64,000 bases of DNA from Bacteroidales bacterium (GTDB lineage Bacteria > Bacteroidota > Bacteroidia > Bacteroidales > VadinHA17): contig JAGNKY010000002.1 of NCBI GenBank assembly GCA_017999895.1, forward strand, positions 62,001-126,000, in the 5' to 3' direction. Shown here one piece after another: positions 37,841-45,185 of the stretch (positions are counted from its first letter, which is position 1; every line of letters starts with the position of its first letter). Position numbers and translations under genes: made by a program. The notes beneath the pieces are model-generated. The model did no database searches. It saw only the letters and a list, made by a program, of their open reading frames with translations, and had not been told where the DNA came from.

Positions 37841-38278
37841 ATGAAAGGAATGACCATCATAGTAAAGAAAACAACACAGTTGATTTGTGGAATGGTTTTT
37901 CTTTACGGCGTATATGTGATTATACACGGGCATCTGACACCCGGCGGTGGTTTTGCCGGCGGTGTAATTGTTGCCGGCTCATTCATTCTTCTGATTCTTG
38001 CCTTTGGAAGCGACTTTATGCATCTTACAAGAGAAGAGACTGGCTCTACTATTACTGAAAACTTTGGAGTACTTGTTGCCTTAATCATTGCCCTGACCGG
38101 TATGGCACTCGGCACAAAAGTCTTTTTCCTGAACTGGCTGCCAAAAGGCAAAGTCGGCGAACTCATAAGTGCCGGAGTAATACCCCTGTATAATATTTTT
38201 GTCGGTATTGAAGTCGCTGCTTCTATACTAACCATTTTTCTCGCACTATTAATATTTAAAGAAGAACTTACAAGATGA
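37841..38278 (+). CDS. mnhB: MnhB/MrpB-like antiporter subunit (MbhF)
   Basis: The 145-residue protein has four hydrophobic helices and the MnhB signature HGHLTPGGGFAGGV near residues 29-42. It is part of the cation/proton antiporter module of the hydrogenase. Its stop overlaps the next start by 4 bases (ATGA). Confidence 0.92.
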   Translation: MKGMTIIVKKTTQLICGMVFLYGVYVIIHGHLTPGGGFAGGVIVAGSFILLILAFGSDFMHLTREETGSTITENFGVLVALIIALTGMALGTKVFFLNWLPKGKVGELISAGVIPLYNIFVGIEVAASILTIFLALLIFKEELTR

Positions 38279-38613
38279 TACTCTATCTGCTTTGTTTTGT
38301 TTTATTTCTTGTCGGGCTTTATGGCGTTATCACAAGAAGAAATCTTATGAAGATTACCATATCATTGTCAATTATGGAGTTCAGCACTTTTCTTTTTCTT
38401 GCCTTAATCGGATATGTAAAAAACGGCGTTCCTCCTATAGTTGACCCTGCAAAACCCGATGTGATTTATGTTGACCCCTTGCCACAAGCTATGGTACTTA
38501 CTGCCATTGTAATAGGACTGGCAACAACGGCAATGCTTATGGCTGTGATAATCAGGATTTACAGAAAATATAAAACCCTGGATATAAGAGAGATTAAAAA
38601 TCTAAGAGGATAA
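38275..38613 (+). CDS. mnhC: MnhC/MrpC-like subunit (NuoK family, MbhG)
   Basis: The 112-residue protein has three helices like NuoK, including the MEFSTFLFL segment with a membrane glutamate near residue 36, and VDPLPQAMVLTAIVIGLA typical of MrpC. It forms part of the ion path with MrpD and MrpA-like parts. Confidence 0.92.
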   Translation: MILYLLCFVLFLVGLYGVITRRNLMKITISLSIMEFSTFLFLALIGYVKNGVPPIVDPAKPDVIYVDPLPQAMVLTAIVIGLATTAMLMAVIIRIYRKYKTLDIREIKNLRG

Positions 38614-38616
38614 CAG

Positions 38617-40155
38617 ATGAATCCGCTTATTCCATTATTTGTTGCCGTACCACTGGGCGGTGCCTTCCTGACAATGATCATCGGAAAATTTCTCAGGAAT
38701 GCCAATAAGTATATCGGCATGACCGTACTGTTATTCCTTATGGTAATAAGTTATATTTCCATTACGGGATTGTCGGGAAACATTAGCGTTTATAAAGTTG
38801 GCGGATGGGAGCCGGTAAACGGAACGCCAATTGGTATTTATATGGTACTCGACAGCCTTTCCGCAATATTACTATGTATAATAAATACAATAGGTTTTCT
38901 TTCAATAGTTTACTCATTTACATATATAGCTCAGTACACATCAGAAAATTATTTTTATTCTCTCTTCTGCCTGATGGTCGCCGGAATGAACGGAATTGTT
39001 CTCAGCGGTGATATTTTCAATATTTATGTTTTTCTCGAGATTTCTGCAATATCTTCCTATGCTCTTGTGGCATTTGGTGTGGAGAGAGAACAGCTCGAGG
39101 CCACTTTCAAATACCAGGTCCTCGGTGGGCTTGCATCTATGCTCATCCTTATTGGCATAAGCTTTATTTACTGGAAAGCAAAAACACTTAACATTGCCGA
39201 TATCAAAGCTGCGCTGGGCACAAATACTGCAAAATCATTCTATATTCCGGTACAATTACTTCTGCTCAGCGGTTTCGGCCTTAAAGCAGCAATCATTCCT
39301 TTCCATGCATGGTTGCCCGATGCACACTCCTCAGCTCCTTCACCTATCTCTGCCATGCTTTCAGGCGTGCTCATAAAGGCTGCCGGTATTTATGTGATCT
39401 TAAGGCTCTTCTTCAACATGTTTATCATAACCGAAGATATGGCCATGCTTTTAACAACGCTCGGCGCATTATCCATGGCTGTAGGTGTATTGCTTGCAAT
39501 TGGCCAGTGGGATATCAAGAGGCTGTTGGCTTACCATAGCATAAGCCAGATGGGCTACGTTGTGATGTCGGCCGGAATCGGAATGATACTGCTTGCACGC
39601 GGGACAAAACCCGAAGTTGCTTCTCTTGCCATAGCAGGTGGATTGTTTCACCTTATCAACCATGCCGCCTTTAAGAGCCTTCTGTTCCTCAACGCAGGAG
39701 CAATAGAGTACCGAACAGGGACACGCGACCTTAAATCAATGGGCGGACTGGCCGGACTGATGCCTGCCACTTCGTCCACATCATTTGTAGCTTCTATGGC
39801 AATATCCGGAATTCCGCCATTCAACGGCTTCTTCAGCAAACTGATAATAATTATAGCCGCTATTATGGGAAAATTCTACTTCCTGGCAGTTATTGCAGTA
39901 ATAGTAAGTATCGTCACACTTGCTTCATTCATGAAATTTCAGCGTTATGCATTCTATAACAAAGAAATCGAAAAGAGTGAAAACAGCCCTAAAGAAGTGC
40001 CGTTCCCTATGGTGTTCAGCATGGTTACCCTGGCAGTCCTTTGCCTTGTTTTGAGCCTTATAGCTCTACCACAGGTAAGAGACGTGATACTCACACCGGC
40101 TATACGGATATTGACAGATTCCCAGCTTTACACAACATCAATAACCGGAATGTAA
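38617..40155 (+). CDS. mnhD: MnhD/MrpD-like ion-translocating subunit (MbhH)
   Basis: The 512-residue protein has about 14 transmembrane helices of the NuoL/M/N family. Conserved segments are NIYVFLEISAISSYALVAFG with the key membrane glutamate near residue 140, IIPFHAWLPDAHSSAPSPIS near 230, and WDIKRLLAYHSISQMGYV near 305. It is the second pump-type subunit of the operon and the closest to the antiporter MrpD and to Pyrococcus MbhH. Confidence 0.93.
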   Translation: MNPLIPLFVAVPLGGAFLTMIIGKFLRNANKYIGMTVLLFLMVISYISITGLSGNISVYKVGGWEPVNGTPIGIYMVLDSLSAILLCIINTIGFLSIVYSFTYIAQYTSENYFYSLFCLMVAGMNGIVLSGDIFNIYVFLEISAISSYALVAFGVEREQLEATFKYQVLGGLASMLILIGISFIYWKAKTLNIADIKAALGTNTAKSFYIPVQLLLLSGFGLKAAIIPFHAWLPDAHSSAPSPISAMLSGVLIKAAGIYVILRLFFNMFIITEDMAMLLTTLGALSMAVGVLLAIGQWDIKRLLAYHSISQMGYVVMSAGIGMILLARGTKPEVASLAIAGGLFHLINHAAFKSLLFLNAGAIEYRTGTRDLKSMGGLAGLMPATSSTSFVASMAISGIPPFNGFFSKLIIIIAAIMGKFYFLAVIAVIVSIVTLASFMKFQRYAFYNKEIEKSENSPKEVPFPMVFSMVTLAVLCLVLSLIALPQVRDVILTPAIRILTDSQLYTTSITGM

Positions 40156-40156
40156 T

Positions 40157-40645
40157 ATGAAGAGAAACATTGCTTTTTTTATACTTTGCCTGATTTTCTG
40201 GTTACTGCTTACCTTCAAAATAACAGTTCCTAACCTTATCGTTGGTTCGGCCGCATCACTCTTATGCACAATAATTTTTGCAAGGTATTATTTCACAGGC
40301 GTAGGCAAATTTTTGCAGCCCCGCCGCTGGTTCTGGTTTTTGGTTTACCTTGTCACCTTCATCTGGTCGTGCATCAAAGCAAATTTCGATGTAGCATACA
40401 GAGTGCTTCACCCGAAACTGCCCATAAGACCCGGAATTGTCAAAGTAAAGACAAACCTGAAATCCGACTTTGCAAAAACCCTTCTTGCAAATTCAATAAC
40501 CATGACTCCCGGCACACTCACGGTCGACATAATAGGCGATTACTTCTATATACACTGGATATATATCAGGTCGGATAACCCTGAAGAATACGCAAGAATA
40601 ATCATGTGCCCGTTTGAAAAATATATTAAAAATTTTGCAGAATGA
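40157..40645 (+). CDS. mnhE: MnhE/MrpE-like subunit (MbhA)
   Basis: The 162-residue protein has two or three N-terminal helices and the C-terminal MnhE domain, with NSITMTPGTLTVDI and YIHWI. It follows mnhD by one base and overlaps mnhF by 4. Confidence 0.92.
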   Translation: MKRNIAFFILCLIFWLLLTFKITVPNLIVGSAASLLCTIIFARYYFTGVGKFLQPRRWFWFLVYLVTFIWSCIKANFDVAYRVLHPKLPIRPGIVKVKTNLKSDFAKTLLANSITMTPGTLTVDIIGDYFYIHWIYIRSDNPEEYARIIMCPFEKYIKNFAE

Positions 40646-40908
40646 ATCTATGGCTTGAAATACTTCTTTATACACAGATTGCCCTGAGCGGAGTCTGCCT
40701 TTACAGGATAATAAGGGGTCCAACTATCCCTGACAGAATGGTGGCAATCGACATCTTCGGAATACTTGTAGTGGGTGTTTGCGCAATTATTACTATTCTT
40801 ACCGGAAAGCAATTCTTAATTGATATCGCAATAGCCTGGATTATATTCAGCTTTATCGGAACACTTACTCTTGCCAAATACCTGAGCGGAAAAAAATTAA
40901 ACGAATAA
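40642..40908 (+). CDS. mnhF: MnhF/MrpF-like subunit (MbhB)
   Basis: The 88-residue protein has three helices and the MrpF signature RGPTIPDRMVAIDI near residues 24-37. It is part of the Mrp module; overlap with mnhE is 4 bases and the gap to mnhG is 2. Confidence 0.92.
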   Translation: MNLWLEILLYTQIALSGVCLYRIIRGPTIPDRMVAIDIFGILVVGVCAIITILTGKQFLIDIAIAWIIFSFIGTLTLAKYLSGKKLNE

Positions 40909-40910
40909 CC

Positions 40911-41228
40911 ATGATCAAACTTATTTTAATTAGCATCGGGGTACTGTTCAATATTTTTGGATGCATAGGGCTTTTAAGGCTGCCCGATGTATATAACAGG
41001 CTGCAGGCAGCAACAAAATGTGTTACAATGGGATGTTGCAGTATTTTGCTGGGAGTTTTGATACATTTCGGTTTTACCGGTGCAGGCATAAAAGGCCTTA
41101 TAGCTATACCTCTGCTGTTTTTCACCGCAACTGTGGCAGCACACGCACTCGTCAGAGGCACATATCACTTCGGTGTTAAAATGACCGACAAAAGTGTAAA
41201 GGATGAATATAAAAATGATGCAAAATGA
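40911..41228 (+). CDS. mnhG: MnhG/MrpG-like subunit (MbhC)
   Basis: The 105-residue protein has three helices and the MnhG signature LLRLPDVYNRLQAATK near residues 22-37. It completes the E-F-G block of the Mrp module and overlaps the next gene by 4 bases. Confidence 0.92.
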   Translation: MIKLILISIGVLFNIFGCIGLLRLPDVYNRLQAATKCVTMGCCSILLGVLIHFGFTGAGIKGLIAIPLLFFTATVAAHALVRGTYHFGVKMTDKSVKDEYKNDAK

Positions 41229-41833
41229 AATACCCTAAGATTCGGGAATTGAAAGAGGCACTGGTATCATTGTTCACCCCCGCATATACGACAGGATTCC
41301 CTTACGAGGAACATACTCCGTTTGAAAAATTCAGAGGCAGGCCTGTGGTTGATAACGATAACTGCGTTGGGTGCGAAACATGTGCAAATGTTTGCCCTCC
41401 AGGCGCAATAACCTTTACCGACGACGTAGAAAAAAGAGTAAGAATAATAAAAAGAGACTATGGTAAATGTATCTTCTGCGGTCAGTGTGAAGAACACTGC
41501 ATAACACGTAAAGGAGTCAAACTATCAGACAAAATCTTTGATCTTGCAGTAACCGACAGGACGCAAAATATTGATTACCAGGAAAAAGAACTTTTAATAT
41601 GCAGAAATTGCGGAGCCGTAATAACTACAAAAGAACATTTTCAATATATACATAAAAAACTTGGCCCTAAGGCATACTCCTCTATACTTGATCTTAATGT
41701 GCTCAATGAAAAACTAAAGCTTTCGGAAGGTCAGGATATTGAAGTGGAAGTGAAGGACCAGCTCAAAAGGAAAGACATGTTTAATGTGCTTTGCCCTAAC
41801 TGCCTGAGACTGGTACTTATAAAATACCTTTGA
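41225..41833 (+). CDS. NuoI/EchF/MbhN-like ferredoxin subunit with HycF-like C-terminal Cys pairs
   Basis: The 202-residue protein has two [4Fe-4S] motifs (CVGCETCANVCPPGAI and CIFCGQCEEHC, about 46-95) that wire the peripheral arm to the small subunit. A C-terminal extension of about 80 residues carries two more Cys pairs (CRNC near 121 and CPNC near 192), recalling formate-hydrogenlyase HycF/HyfH; these may bind zinc or another cluster. It is translationally coupled on both sides by 4-base overlaps. Confidence 0.9.
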   Translation: MKYPKIRELKEALVSLFTPAYTTGFPYEEHTPFEKFRGRPVVDNDNCVGCETCANVCPPGAITFTDDVEKRVRIIKRDYGKCIFCGQCEEHCITRKGVKLSDKIFDLAVTDRTQNIDYQEKELLICRNCGAVITTKEHFQYIHKKLGPKAYSSILDLNVLNEKLKLSEGQDIEVEVKDQLKRKDMFNVLCPNCLRLVLIKYL

Positions 41834-42303
41834 TGTTGCCTGCTCTGGATAATATTCTGTCACAGACAGACAAAAAAATTCTTTTTGCCGGCATTGGTAA
41901 TGTGCTTAAGAGTGATGACGGTGTAGGAGTTTATATCAGCCGGCGAATAAAACCCATGAAAAATATTATATCACTTACTGTTGAAGTAAGCATCGAAAAC
42001 TATATTGGAAAAATCAATTCACTAAATCCGGATATTATTGTCCTGATTGATTGTGTAGATATGAATGCCTCCCCCGGAACATGCAGGCTGTTGCCCGTTG
42101 ACGAGATACAGGATTTTTCATTTAACACGCACAATATCTCCCTGAAACGGATTTCCGATTTCTTCCCTGCAGAAGTTTTTATTCTCGGAATTCAACCCGG
42201 AACTATTGTTTTTGGCGAAAAAATTTCGTATCTTGTTGCCAAAGTAGCTAAAAAAATTATTAAACAAATTAATAATAAAGAGGAGGTACACTATGGCAGT
42301 TGA
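41830..42303 (+). CDS. Hydrogenase maturation endopeptidase, HycI/HybD family
   Basis: The 157-residue protease has the family motifs GIGNVLKSDDGVG (about 21-33, nickel-sensing Asp/Glu site), LIDCVD (about 74-79) and FNTHNISL with a His near 99. It should cut the C-terminal tail off the large subunit encoded at 34152 after nickel is inserted. Its place at the end of the hydrogenase operon supports a dedicated role. Confidence 0.92.
   Translation: MMLPALDNILSQTDKKILFAGIGNVLKSDDGVGVYISRRIKPMKNIISLTVEVSIENYIGKINSLNPDIIVLIDCVDMNASPGTCRLLPVDEIQDFSFNTHNISLKRISDFFPAEVFILGIQPGTIVFGEKISYLVAKVAKKIIKQINNKEEVHYGS
42281..42287 (+). promoter_or_regulatory. Perfect Shine-Dalgarno site before the zinc-ribbon gene
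   Basis: AGGAGGT stands 5 bases before the ATG at 42293, inside the end of the protease gene. It suggests strong independent translation of the last gene in a genome where such sites are rare. Confidence 0.6.
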
Positions 42304-42706
42304 ATATCTATGTAAAGCATGCAGGGGTCACCTTAATGTAAAGACATCTATCGTCCTGGCTGCACAAAAAAAGAATAGTTCTCAGAGGGGCCTTGTTTAC
42401 CTTAATCCGGAACTGGGAAATTATACTGTTACTACTCATCCCTCGTTCCAGTTAAAAGAGGGTGAGGAATATCTCTATACATGCCCCATCTGTCATTCAT
42501 TGCTCAATAGCGCAAAATATAGTCATCTGGTAAGAATAATTATGATAGATGAGGATGGGAAAGAATATGACATTTATTTTTCGGATATTGCCGGTGAAAA
42601 ATGTACTTACAAATTAAGAGGTTCCGAACTTGAACTCAGAGGTTCTGATGCCGAGCGTTATTCAAAATATTTTGAAGTTCCGGAAGAAGACAGAAAATAT
42701 CTCTGA
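42293..42706 (+). CDS. Unknown zinc-ribbon-like protein at the end of the hydrogenase operon
   Basis: The 137-residue protein is not recognised. It has two CxxC pairs, CKAC at residues 7-10 and CPIC near 65-68, spaced as in a zinc ribbon. A charged C-terminal half follows, with strand-like segments and an acidic end (EVPEEDRKYL). It has no membrane segment and overlaps the protease gene by 11 bases, and it has a perfect Shine-Dalgarno site. A role in metal handling, assembly or regulation of the hydrogenase is plausible from context only. Confidence 0.75.
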   Translation: MAVEYLCKACRGHLNVKTSIVLAAQKKNSSQRGLVYLNPELGNYTVTTHPSFQLKEGEEYLYTCPICHSLLNSAKYSHLVRIIMIDEDGKEYDIYFSDIAGEKCTYKLRGSELELRGSDAERYSKYFEVPEEDRKYL

Positions 42707-42754
42707 TATAGACTTGATATAAGCCAATTTAAGATTTCAGTATAATCGGGCTCA

Positions 42755-42777
42755 CGGAAAAATTTATTTTTTTTCCG
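42755..42777 (+). terminator. Possible weak terminator after the hydrogenase operon
   Basis: An 8-base stem CGGAAAAA/TTTTTCCG (42755-42762 with 42770-42777) with a 7-base loop lies 49 bases after the last stop codon. It has no clean T tract after the stem, so it may be only a weak terminator or an RNA-stabilising hairpin. Confidence 0.35.
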
Positions 42778-42930
42778 AAAATATTATTATTTTCATTTGA
42801 ATATCATTAATAAAGTATCAATAAAACCTGTACAAAAGGATTTTATTTTTAATTTGTTTGACATTTAAAATATGAAATAGCTAAGTGAAACGAAAAGAGC
42901 TCTTAAAATTATTTAAAAGGGATTGAAAAA

Positions 42931-43134
42931 ATGACAAACAAAGAAATAGTAAACAGAAATATTGGACTGACATTTGATTTAATACGTAAAATCATAGAAA
43001 ATCCAGATCTGGCTGACAAAATACCTGATAATAGTGTGATTGAGTTTGTGGAAAAGGATTTTGAAGTCAAGAGGAAGAGCTATGCAAAAAATATCAAATT
43101 GATTAAAGTAAAAAATGAGATTGAAATAAATTAG
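42931..43134 (+). CDS. Small protein, DUF5647-like
   Basis: The 67-residue protein is charged and helical at the N-terminus (MTNKEIVNRNIGLTFDLI). Its ENPDLADKIPDNSVIEF segment recalls the short DUF5647 family. In other genomes such proteins sit near small toxin-antitoxin-like pairs, but none is visible here. AAGGGA lies before the ATG. It is in an AT-rich pocket after the hydrogenase operon. Confidence 0.55.
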   Translation: MTNKEIVNRNIGLTFDLIRKIIENPDLADKIPDNSVIEFVEKDFEVKRKSYAKNIKLIKVKNEIEIN

Positions 43135-43171
43135 AGGCGCATAACTTGCAATATAAAAATTGGGGCTTAAT

Positions 43172-43190
43172 AGCTTATATAAGCTTTTTT
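43172..43190 (+). terminator. Short palindrome with T tract after the DUF5647-like gene
   Basis: The 14-base palindrome AGCTTATATAAGCT is followed by a T tract, 38 bases after the stop codon at 43134. It could act as a weak intrinsic terminator. Confidence 0.45.
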
Positions 43191-43297
43191 CAACATTACA
43201 GAATTTATGACAGATACTTTTTTGGGAAGGATTAACTATTTTATTCCGATAAACTTATAACTTTAAAATCTTAATCTTTAACAAATTAATAAGGAGT

Positions 43298-43915
43298 ATG
43301 AATGAGGAAGAAATTGAAGATGGAATAATTTGTCCGGAAAAATTCGGACGCTATCCAAAATCTAAACTCAGGATTTTATGGATACTTAAAGAATCTAATG
43401 ACCCTAATGGTGGTGGTTGGTCGCTTACAAATTTTCTTTCGAGAAGGGATGATGCATCAGAAGGACTATTTAGTTATAAAAAATGGGCTGCAACTTTTGG
43501 ATTGATAATAAAAGTATCCTATGGATTACTTAATGAATTCATTGATTATGATAAGATTGAAAAAGATTTGAAAAAAGCCGCAGAAATTCTTGATTATATT
43601 GCTATTATAAACATTAAGAAAGTTCCTGGAGGAAGTCGGTCTTCTTTAGCCAAAATAGCTGAAGAAATTAAACCACAAATTATCCGTAAACAGATTAATG
43701 AAATTAAGCCAGATATTGTGATTGGCGGCAATACCTTATGGATACTTGCAAAAAATAATCTTTTTCTTGAAAGCAAGGAATTAAGCAAGGATAGCTGGGG
43801 TCTATTAAAAAACAATATACTTTGGATAGATGCTTATCATCCAAATAATAGAAAAATTACACATAAAGAGTATTATTCTAACGTTATTAACCTTGCCAAG
43901 AAATATTTTAAGTGA
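43298..43915 (+). CDS. Hypothetical protein, possibly uracil-DNA-glycosylase-fold
   Basis: The 205-residue cytoplasmic protein has an alternating strand/helix pattern. Phrases such as RILWILKESNDPNGGG near residues 25-40, DIVIGGNTLWIL near 139 and DAYHPNNRK near 178 resemble positions of the catalytic and His-Pro motifs of uracil-DNA-glycosylase-like proteins. The similarity is by eye only, and catalytic activity is not shown. The ATG is only one base after AAGGAG. The gene is more AT-rich than the hydrogenase operon before it and stands alone. Confidence 0.5.
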   Translation: MNEEEIEDGIICPEKFGRYPKSKLRILWILKESNDPNGGGWSLTNFLSRRDDASEGLFSYKKWAATFGLIIKVSYGLLNEFIDYDKIEKDLKKAAEILDYIAIINIKKVPGGSRSSLAKIAEEIKPQIIRKQINEIKPDIVIGGNTLWILAKNNLFLESKELSKDSWGLLKNNILWIDAYHPNNRKITHKEYYSNVINLAKKYFK

Positions 43916-44051
43916 ATCCTTTTCAATAAAGCTTTTACAACGGAAAATCAAGCTCTTACAATGATTATGTAAATTTGAATATATTTTGTTTACTTTTTTT
44001 ATTATAAATAATAATTATAATATTCTGATAATCATTAAATTAAGTAAAGTC

Positions 44052-44339
44052 ATGGCAAATTTTAAAATGAGAGGAAATGAACTGTATGATAACCATAGTC
44101 ATAAAATAGCTATCATACGGGGTAATGAAATTTACGATGACCATAGTCGCAGGGTGGCCATTGTAAGAGGTACTGATATTTATGACGATCATAGTCATAG
44201 GTTAGCAATTGTCAAAGGCAATGATATTTATGATGATCACAATCGAAAAATTGCATCAATTAGTGATATAAAGAGAGATATTGAAGGAAGCATAGGCGGT
44301 ACAACTCTTGCTGCTTTATGGATATGTTTTGTCCGTTAA
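44052..44339 (+). CDS. Small protein with four 16-residue repeats (beta-flower-like)
   Basis: From the ATG at 44052 the product has 95 residues; an upstream in-frame start would add an unlikely AT-encoded leader. Residues 8-71 are four repeats of 16 residues following GNEIYDDHSRRVAIVR, with changes at a few positions. After a short linker the protein ends with a hydrophobic tail (GGTTLAALWICFV). The repeats resemble the single-strand blades of 5-fold beta-flower proteins seen in Bacteroidota, but that link is from pattern only. The hydrophobic tail could anchor it to a membrane or a partner. Confidence 0.6.
   Translation: MANFKMRGNELYDNHSHKIAIIRGNEIYDDHSRRVAIVRGTDIYDDHSHRLAIVKGNDIYDDHNRKIASISDIKRDIEGSIGGTTLAALWICFVR
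44073..44264 (+). repeat. Four 48-base coding repeats
   Basis: Four in-frame units of 48 bases, each encoding the 16-residue GN(D/E)IYDDHS-type motif, lie inside the gene at 44052. The third codon positions differ between units, showing selection on the protein rather than a recent DNA duplication. Confidence 0.85.
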
Positions 44340-45185
44340 CATTTCAACTATGTTTACTGACTTGTCCAACCCAATCTTTACAATTTGAAACTCACTAAAA
44401 TATGCCTATTAACCAGCAGTTGCAAAAGATCCGACCAATACTCCCTAACTTGAACAAAATAGAATTTTTATCCAACGGCTTTTAAAATGATATAATTAAA
44501 TGCCACATAATACTGTTGACACCATAAAAATCCTTCCTGAACATCAGAGGTATATTATCCCGTTAGTTCAGAGTTAACACAATTTTGTTTTCCGCATTGA
44601 GACACCCCTGAAAACCAAATAATTTTGCTAATTCATACTTCAATTTCCTGTCAGGTAGCAAAGAAAATAGTCTTATATTAATAAGACACCATTATTTCCC
44701 GTCAGGGGAACAACATCAATAGCTTAAAGAATGCACAACTGATTATTTTCCCCGGAGGGGATAAAGATTTTAAGGAGAAAGACAAAAGTTAAAAGACGAA
44801 AGGGAAAAGGGGGAAAACCAAAAAGCATATAAAAAATGCGCGATTCTTTTAATGGCTTAATTGATTGTCCAGTTTTTTATATCAGGTCCACAGCCTCTAA
44901 CAAGACAGTATGGACAATAAAGACCCTTTAAGAAATAATCTTATCCACTATATTTATAATGGCGTTTGTTAAAGCAGAAAAGTGAACATTTCTATCCCCA
45001 CTTGCTACCCATACCGTCAGAAGTTAGTGAGCATTTGTAGCTTAACTTACTGTCCGGATTAATGTAGCAGTTCCATCGGTCCGATGTTAGCCTGCTTTGA
45101 ACTCGACAATAAAACAGCATATTACTACCATTAAATTCTAAATAATATTAATTTTACATTCAGTAATAATTCATTTTTTATTTAT
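44340..45185. other. 846 bases without a convincing gene; three spaced short palindromes
   Basis: No reading frame here looks real on either strand. Three similar elements lie about 51 bases apart: TTTCCTGTCAGG from 44644, TTTCCCGTCAGGGG from 44695 and TTTTCCCCGGAGGGG from 44747. Each is centred on a small palindrome. A purine-rich tract follows at about 44767-44820 and a perfect hyphenated palindrome CATCGG-T-CCGATG at 45074-45086. The region could be a decayed mobile element or intergenic RNA structures. No tRNA was seen. Confidence 0.5.

Noticed and set aside
32344..41833. Reading the locus as respiratory complex I or a free Mrp antiporter
   Set aside because: The NuoD-like protein keeps both Ni-Fe Cys pairs, a maturation protease is present, and NuoE, F, G, A and J type genes are not part of the operon.
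44073..44264. Regular 48-base repeats as a possible CRISPR array
   Set aside because: The units are contiguous without spacers, stay in frame, and differ mostly at third codon positions, so they are coding repeats.
44340..45185. Integron attC-like or tRNA-like signals in the empty stretch
   Set aside because: AAC/GTT core triplets occur, but matching L' and L'' arms are missing, no integrase is present and no cloverleaf could be drawn.
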